Assembly: GCA_015179025.1 (NCBI GenBank)
Contig: WHUX01000249.1
Coordinates: 1 to 64,000 of the forward strand
Length of the DNA stretch: 64,000 bases
DNA from: Terfezia claveryi
Taxonomy: Eukaryota; Ascomycota; Pezizomycetes; Pezizales; Pezizaceae
Reading direction: 5' to 3'
Of this stretch, positions 57,642 to 64,000 are shown piece after piece. Each line of letters starts with the position of its first letter. Position 1 is the first letter of the stretch. The notes under the pieces are model-generated. The model searched no databases, was not told where the DNA came from, and worked only from the letters and a program-made list of their open reading frames with translations. The position numbers were made by a program, and so were the translations under genes.

Positions 57642-58080
57642 TGTAATCTATCTTATATGATTTGTGCTATCTAAGCTATATGATCTTGATCTGATCGGAA
57701 TATAGGCTTGCTTGCTCTGAAGGCTTGCTTGGTTGCTTCTTGTCTTTCTGTGGATTCCAGAGGGAATCCAGCGCCTATTTATACTCCTCTGAGATCTGAT
57801 GACTAAGGAAATAAATACAATAAAGGGTGGCACACCAGAAGGTGGTGCGCTGTAAAAAGGGGTCATGTGGCCATAGTAATGAGTCACACGCCATAAACGA
57901 TGGTCATGTGGCCATAGTAATGAGTCACACGCCTTAAACAGAGGTCACGCGGCCATAATGAGGGTGTCTTCATATGGCAAGTGCCATGGAACTTCCCATG
58001 GTAGATTCCGTGCTATGGACGCTTATAAAGCAATAGGAGGTGGTAGAAGGCTAGTCCTTCAACCGAGAGGCTTAGTTACA
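57642..58080 (-). repeat. 5' LTR of the second Gypsy element
   Basis: Begins TGTAACTAAGCC at 58080 and ends TTACA at 57642 (minus-strand sense), a TG..CA pair with matching inverted TGTAA/TTACA. A TATAAATAG box (57772-57785 region) lies in minus orientation, followed by the presumed R/U5. U3 carries a 41-bp tandem repeat with TGAGTCA sites. The 3' partner LTR is absent, so borders rest on termini only. Confidence 0.65.
57861..57960. repeat. 41-bp tandem repeat in Gypsy U3
   Basis: Two full units (57861, 57902) and a partial third (57943) of ggtcatgtggccatagtaat...gagtcacacgcc. Each full unit contains TGAGTCA, a bZIP (Gcn4/AP-1-like) site, which makes it a candidate upstream enhancer. Confidence 0.8.
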
Positions 58081-58144
58081 TAACTAGTAGTAATATAGGA
58101 AATACAAAAGTATATAATCAATTATATAAGCAATGAGATAACGT

Positions 58145-58657
58145 TCTCCATTACACAAGGAGGATCATACACATAGGAGCACTATGTGTATAATCTGGGA
58201 AAAGGCTAGGGCAAGACAAGGCAAGGCTAGGGTAATACATATGAAGAAATACTACATATATGACCGGGGAAGGCTGAACGAGGGACAAGGGCAAGAGCCA
58301 AGAGATATATAGAAGTAGTTGCCACATATGTCGAAAGGAGACAGCTGTTGCTGCAAAGTTGTTCACAGGAAAAGGGGGGTGTACAGAGAAGGTATACTAG
58401 CGCAAGGGAAGCAAGGTCCTGTATTGAGTATACAAGATATTGGATAGGGATCCAACGAGAAGGTAGAGAGAGCGCACTATATATACAGGCTTCCTTCCTA
58501 GCTAGCCAAGGCTACCAGAAGAATTAAGGTTTCCCAAGACCTCTTATCTTGGAGTCGAGATAACAAAGATATCCAACAGGAAACAATAACAATAATGAGA
58601 TTCAGGCGGAATCCTACTTAACTATCAAAACTAGGCTAGGAGAGGACGTTTATGACA
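58145..58657 (-). repeat. 3' LTR of the mutated chromovirus copy
   Basis: Starts TGTCATAAACGTCC at 58657 (minus sense), homologous to the LTR starting at 52697. The tatata segment and ggatccct(a/c)tccaa block recur. The 3' border near 58145 is approximate, because the last ~60 bases diverge from the sister LTR. Confidence 0.65.
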
Positions 58658-61600
58658 CTATCCTACCTTTAGGTTTAGAGCCCCAGTAACAAAAGGCAAG
58701 GCGAAAGGTAAGGCAAAAGGCAAGGCAAAATAATAAACAGATAAAACAGGCCAGTAAAACTAATAACCCATAACATAACCCCAATGCCGGAAGTACATAC
58801 CAATAATAATCATGACAATAATGGCAATAATAATAGTGATAATAATAATAATGACAATTACAACCCTAATAACTAATTTCCAGAATGACAAGAATATCAC
58901 TGAGTGGGGTAAGGCTTTCAGGGTAATGCTAGTGGAATAGTATAACCAAGTCCTGTATGTTTTCTAGGTCCTCCACTGGTTGCTAGGTTGTCTCTTCGTC
59001 CTCCAGCCATTTGACCTTATACTGCAAACACCCATACCTCTTCCGTGAGTCTAGTACCTTCTTAACCTCCCATTCCTCCTCACCTTTAATAACTACAGGA
59101 GGGGGTGGGTGGTCTTTCTGTTCTGGAAGAGAGTTCTCTACAGTAGGCTTGATCTCGGAGATATAGACAACTGGGTGGTATTTGATGTCCTTGAGGAACC
59201 TCAGTTGATAGGTATGAGTGCCCACAGTATCCAACACCTCAAATGGACCTAAGAACTTATAGTCAAGTTTGCAAGATAGCTGTTCTATGTAGAAGTGCCA
59301 GTTGGAGAGCTACACCTTGTCCCCTAGCTAGTATCTGAGGGTTAGCAGCCATGATTCATTAGCATACTTAGCTTGTCTAGCTTATACATATTCTAGCTCA
59401 GCTTTCAGGGTACGGTGGAGTTCAGCAATATCAACTATGAACTTCTTAGTTGGGGGGTGGATTTTTGCAGGGGCGCCAAGGCATCCTCAAACCAGGGTGC
59501 CAACTATAGTTAGCTAGGAAAGGCAAAGTTTTATAGGATTCTAAGAACTGGTTGTTTACAGCAAACTCGTAGGTAGCCAGCAATGAAACCTAGTTATCCT
59601 AAAGGTAATCGATGAAGGCCTGCAGATATTGCTCTATAATAGCATTCATCCTCTCCGATTGGCTGTCTGTCTAGGGGTGATATACTGTAGACAAATACAC
59701 TTTAACCTCCAGTAGCTGGCAGGAGGCTCTCCAAAAGTCCGAGATGAATTGAAGGCCATAGTCAGACACAATAGATTTAGGAGCCTATAATACTGGAACA
59801 TGTTGTTAAGCTAGAGGTTGGCCAGCTCCTGCATAGAACAAGTGTCTCAATAAGGTACGACATGCCTCATCTTTATCAACCAGTCCACTACTATTAGGAT
59901 GGCATTGAATCCCAAGTCTTTTGGCAATCCCATTATGAAATCCATGGTCAGGTGCAGCCACAGTTGATCAGGTATATCTAGGAGCTTCAGAGTGCCATAT
60001 AGGGCATAGTAGATAGGCTTAGTATATTTGCACATATGGCAATTCTATATGTACTACTCTATATCCTTCCACTGGTTAATCCAGATATACTCTCTAGATA
60101 GAAGCTCTAGTATTTTGGCCACTCTAGGGTGACCTGCCACCAAGGTATTGTAGTGCTCCTTGATTAGCCTCAGCCTTAACCCTCCTCCTTCTGATATATA
60201 GAGCCGTTCACAGTAGTATAGGAGGCCCTCTTAGATAGTACATATGGTCAGGGAGGTCTTAAAGTAGTAGCACTGGCTGGAATTTACTATAGTGATAATT
60301 TCCTTGGCCAGGGGTTATCCTTATCTACCTGTCTCACTAGTTGTCGAAGGTCAGCTCTCACTTCAGCCTCTCTATTAGCTTTAGCTTCAGCATTAGCCTT
60401 AGCTTTAGTATTAGTCTTAACTTCAGCATTAGCCTTAGCTTTAGCTTCCACATAAGCCTCCACATTAGCCTCAACTTTAGCAAGGACATTGGCTACTAGA
60501 TCGAGGTTTTTGGACTTCAATACCACCTGATTTTGGTATTTTAGCCTTTCATCCCCCCTATTAGGGAGATCTCCTGATCTCTTAGTCAAGGCGTCTGGTT
60601 TCCCCCCAGCCTTTCTTGGCCGGTATTTGATTTTAAAATTTAACTGAGATAAGAACTCCAACCACCTGGCCTGCTGTCGGTTAAGCAGTTTAGTGGTAGT
60701 GAAATACTAGAGGTTCTTATAATCGGATAGTACCTCAATAATCCCCTTAGCTAACTTCAAGTGTAGCCTCCATTCCTCAAAAGCTTACATAATAGCTATT
60801 AGTTCTTTATCATAAATCTCATAATTGCACTCAGCCGGTGAGTGTTTTTTCGAGAAGTAGGCCACAGGGTGGAGAATGCTATTATTGTCATTCTGGGATA
60901 GGATTCTCACAGAAACATAGTTGGAAGCATTAGTTTCGATAATACACTCCTAGTTAGAGTTAAAATAGGTGAGGATCAGTGCTGAGCAGAAGGATGCCTT
61001 AAAGTTCTAGAAGGCAGATTGGGCTTCTAGATTCCAGTCGAAATGCTGGTCTTTTTTGGTTAGAGCAGTAAAGGAGGCTACAATCTTCGAATACCTTAGA
61101 ATGAACTATAGGTAAAAGTTAGCGAACTTTAGGAAGGCTTGGACGTCCTTAAGATTTACTAGGATTTACCATTCCTAGGCAGTAGTAACCTTGGTAAGGT
61201 CCATTCTGATACTTTCTATAGTGATGATTAACTCTAGATACTTGACCTCCTGCATATATAACTCACATTTCTCTAGTTTCAGGTATAATCTGGCCTTCGC
61301 CAGCTTCTCTAGCACCTGCCTCATATGGACTTTGTATTCTACTAGGAAGTCCAGTATATGAGGATATCGTCTAGGTAAGCTGTACAGAACATATCGAGGA
61401 AGTCCCGCAAGATGTTATTAATGAAGTACTAGAAGGAAGTAGTGGCATTGGTTAGGCCAAAATGCATCATATTATACTCAAAATGACTATATCATATTCT
61501 GAAGACAGTTTTCCACTCCACCCCCTTGGTGATCCATAGCAGGTTGTAAGCCCCTCTCAAATCCAGTTTAGTGAACCATTTGGCCTTGGAGAGCCTGGCT

Positions 61601-62799
61601 AATGTCTCCTGTATTAGTGGTAGGGGGTCCCTGTTTTTGACCGTTATGCCGTTTAGGCTCTAGTAATCGATACACAATTAGAGAAAGCTATCCGATTTCT
61701 TCATAAAAAGTACTGGAGCACCTACTGGTGAGGAGCTGTAGTGAATGAAACTCTTGTTAAGGTTTTCTTCCAAGTACTTCTTTAAAGCTTCTAGCTCTAC
61801 CTAAGATATTCTGTAAAGAGGCCTATAGGGGGGAGTTTTAAACTCTATTAGTAGAATAGTATGGTCATACAGTCGATGTGGTGCAAGCTTCTCCACAGCC
61901 TTCTCTAAGAACAAGTTAATGAATTCGTGTATTTGTCTAGAACTATAAACTTCTATTCCTCCTTAGACCTCATTTTATTGATTTCTAGGTTTACCTCATA
62001 TATAGAGAAGGTATGTGCCTTCAGCTTGTGCCTTCTAGTGAGGTAAGCAAAGGCCTCTGCTCTAATAAAGCTCACATTCAGAGGTTTTAGAGGTGACAAA
62101 ATAGGGGGAACAGGGAAAACAGGTGGAATAGGTGGAACAGGTGAAACAGGGGAAATAGTAGTATTGAAATCCATGAGCGTGTACAGTATTTGGGTTGGGT
62201 AGATTATCAGAGGTGGCAAGGCATATAGCCTAGTAATAGTAGCTTTCAGATTTCTACAGTATTTTTTGTAGTAGGAGCTATTGAACTATAAGTTATAAGA
62301 GCTGAAGTTGACCAATATAAAGTGCATTCTGAGCCAGGGATTTGAGGACAATTGGTATTTTAGCTTAGTAACTAATATAGGTAGGTTTGCCTCGGAATGA
62401 TCCCCGACCTAGGCAGGTACGTATGCAATATTAGTGATATCTCCAGAAGAGATAGGTCAACTATCAATGACATCCAAAATACAGGGGGTTTTGAGCTTAG
62501 ATATGGGTATAGAGAATTTACTGATAAAGGCTTAGTCAATGAATACAATTCTTGAAGCTCTACAATCTATAAGTGCTGATGTATTGACTATTCTATCATT
62601 AATTTTAAGGGAGATAGATACAACAAAATACTCGCTAAACAAGCAAGATTCATTAATAGTGGAAGAAACAGAAAATACAGACAAAGACAAATAGCCTGGA
62701 GCAGGTTCCTTACTAGTGTTAGTAACTAGGCAAGGGACAGGGCTTTTTCCGACTCATCAACCTTCTCGATTCAGGTATTAGAGTGTCGGCCGAGGAAAT

Positions 62800-64000
62800 G
62801 GCATAGATGGCTACAGTGCGAGCTTTCCAGAGAGGACAGGCTGTAATAAAATAGTCCACCTTCCCATATATAATATACAGGCCTTTATTCCTACACCTGT
62901 CCCATTTCTCCTGTGTTAATCAAGGCCTTCCTAGGGATAAATCCATAGAGGAGTACCTCCTGGCACTAGTAAGAAGTGTGCCAGCTTGTTGCTTATGGGG
63001 ATTGGCTGCTTAGTATTCAGCTGCTGATGCTGTTGTTAAGTTGGGCAGGTGGTCGGTTGGAAGACCAGTCGGTAGCATAACCTAACCATTTGTTGCTCTA
63101 TCATAGAGGCCTGGTCGATCAACTCCTCGAGGGTATTAACTGCAGGGAAGGTAACTATGGCCTGTTAGAGCTCATCACTAAGCCCCTCCTGGAATTGCTC
63201 GAACTTAGCCTGGTTGTTCCACCTTACCTCTATGGCCAGCCTGGAGAACTCTACCACATACGTGGAAAACTTTAAGTTCTACTATCACAAGGCTTGAGGG
63301 CTCAGCTAGCCATCTCCACTACATTATGATCTCTGAATACCCAATACAAGACAATAAACAAGGCTGAGACGTTGTCGAGCTTGATTTCTGTCTCGAGCAC
63401 ATAAGGCTGAATTTGATTAGTAGCCTTAACCTCTAGCAGAGCAAATACATAGGCTAAGCGGTGTTGTTCTGATGGAAACCTAGCCAAATCCCTGCTTAAC
63501 TTCAAGTTCACCACATTTTTTCCAGGCTGGTAAACTAGCCCTATCCCCATTAAACTTGGGGGGGGTGGGGATACTTTCCATTTTGGCAGTGGTGGTTGGC
63601 ATAGGGATAACTATGTTCGCCAAGCATAGCTGAGGTTTTGTACCATAGTTCATTCGGTAGCTAGGGCAAGGTTCACATGGTTGAGAACAGTCTAGAGGAC
63701 CCTAATCTCTTTATTAGTAGATCTTAGTTTTTGTTCAGCCACAGCCAGGCTGTTGCCGCGTTTGGCTCCGATGGCATCCTTGACCTCAAAGATGTCAATG
63801 ATTTCTCGATAGTAGGCATTCAACTCGTTTAAGCCTAGGTTATGGGGGAGCTTCTTTAGGTTTGAAACTTGACAGTAGATAAAGGGGTTCCAGATATAAC
63901 ACTATATCAGTTGGTTGAGAAGATCCAATATAGTATAGCAAGGGCTCTGGGAGACAAGCTGACTGAGGGTACGCCGGGGCAGTGGCAAAGGGGGATTGCA
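62800..64000 (-). pseudogene. Chromovirus gag, mutated, partial
   Basis: Reads LNELNAYYREIIDIFEVKDA then KRGNSLAVAEQKLRSTNKEI (coiled-coil-like), then PPPPSLMG and LSRDLARFPSEQHRLAYVFA. The nucleocapsid finger near 62850 now reads LYIIYGKVDYFITACPLWK: two Cys and the His of a CCHC knuckle have become Tyr, each explicable by one or two C-to-T/G-to-A changes. Further stops replace Gln and Arg codons. Confidence 0.7.

Larger units (their letters stand above)
53210..58080 (-). mobile_element. Second Ty3/Gypsy element, 3' part lost
   Basis: Minus strand: 5' LTR (57642-58080), a ~1.1-kb leader, gag, protease-like region, RT, and the start of RNase H (VCDASDVGLGS) ending at 53210, where the chromovirus LTR interrupts it. 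The rest of pol and the 3' LTR are not to the left of the chromovirus, so they were lost. Frameshifts lie in gag, protease, at the RT start and before RNase H. Confidence 0.83.
58145..64000 (-). mobile_element. Chromovirus sister copy, heavily C-to-T mutated, runs off the window
   Basis: Minus strand: gag (64000 to about 62800), protease/RT (about 62700-61000), RNase H (about 60960-60560), Ala/Glu/Lys linker (60340-60500), integrase (about 60240-59330), chromodomain (about 59110-58930) and 3' LTR (58657 to about 58145). Protein text matches the plus-strand copy closely, e.g. [20 protein letters not shown] and EEEWEVKKVLDSRKRYG. Dozens of TAG/TGA/TAA stops sit where Gln, Arg or Trp codons stand in the sister copy, the signature of repeat-induced point mutation. 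The 5' LTR is beyond 64000. Confidence 0.85.

Overview
The window looks like a repeat-rich nuclear segment of a filamentous ascomycete. Genes carry short GT..AG introns (about 45-110 bp). It holds an FlbA-type RGS regulator and an ALG10 glucosyltransferase. LTR retrotransposons, pogo-type transposons and fungal AAA-ATPase-like/patatin remnants dominate, and one retroelement copy shows C-to-T decay of the RIP kind. A Pezizomycete (truffle-like) is my best guess from the transposon load, but it is a guess.

Layout. 1-1.4 kb: nothing recognised. 1.4-4.1 kb: a decayed PIF1 tail, then a complete five-exon PIF1-type helicase gene (minus). 4.6-5.3 kb: 3' remnant of a Copia element. 5.7-6.9 kb: a small PD-(D/E)XK-like fungal protein with coding-like sequence upstream. 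7-12 kb: tandem repeats and fragments of a pogo-like element, a secreted metalloprotease, a chromovirus, an integrase zinc finger and a fold-back element. 12.4-17.3 kb: a wrecked patatin gene joined to a wrecked AAA-ATPase-like gene. The latter is split by a TA-flanked long-TIR element and a second TIR element, and its C-terminal half lies on the opposite strand. 18.4-20.2 kb: ALG10 (five exons, 542 aa). 20.2-29.8 kb: gene-poor. 29.8-32.0 kb: flbA-type RGS gene (four exons, 667 aa, minus). 32-38.5 kb: gene-poor. 38.5-41.1 kb: an apparently complete pogo/Fot1-type transposon with perfect 42-bp TIRs and a TA duplication. 41.1-45.4 kb: gene-poor.

45.4-64 kb is a stack of retroelements. First comes a Penelope-like element (minus) without a GIY-YIG endonuclease. 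It has three copies of a ~0.5 kb pseudo-LTR, two direct and one inverted, and each carries a hammerhead-ribozyme fold with every core residue present. It abuts a 5'-truncated chromovirus (plus) whose 3' LTR sits inside the RNase H region of a second Ty3/Gypsy element (minus). That second element has a ~1.1 kb leader with a cysteine-rich ORF on the opposite strand. The last 5.9 kb is another chromovirus copy of the same family (minus), riddled with C-to-T/G-to-A stops.

The host genes that look intact are the PIF1 helicase (possibly multicopy), the PD-(D/E)XK-like gene, ALG10 and flbA. The most unusual item is the ribozyme-bearing Penelope-like element; second is the antisense ORF pair in the Gypsy leader. 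All splice sites are read by eye from GT..AG signals, reading frame and family motifs.
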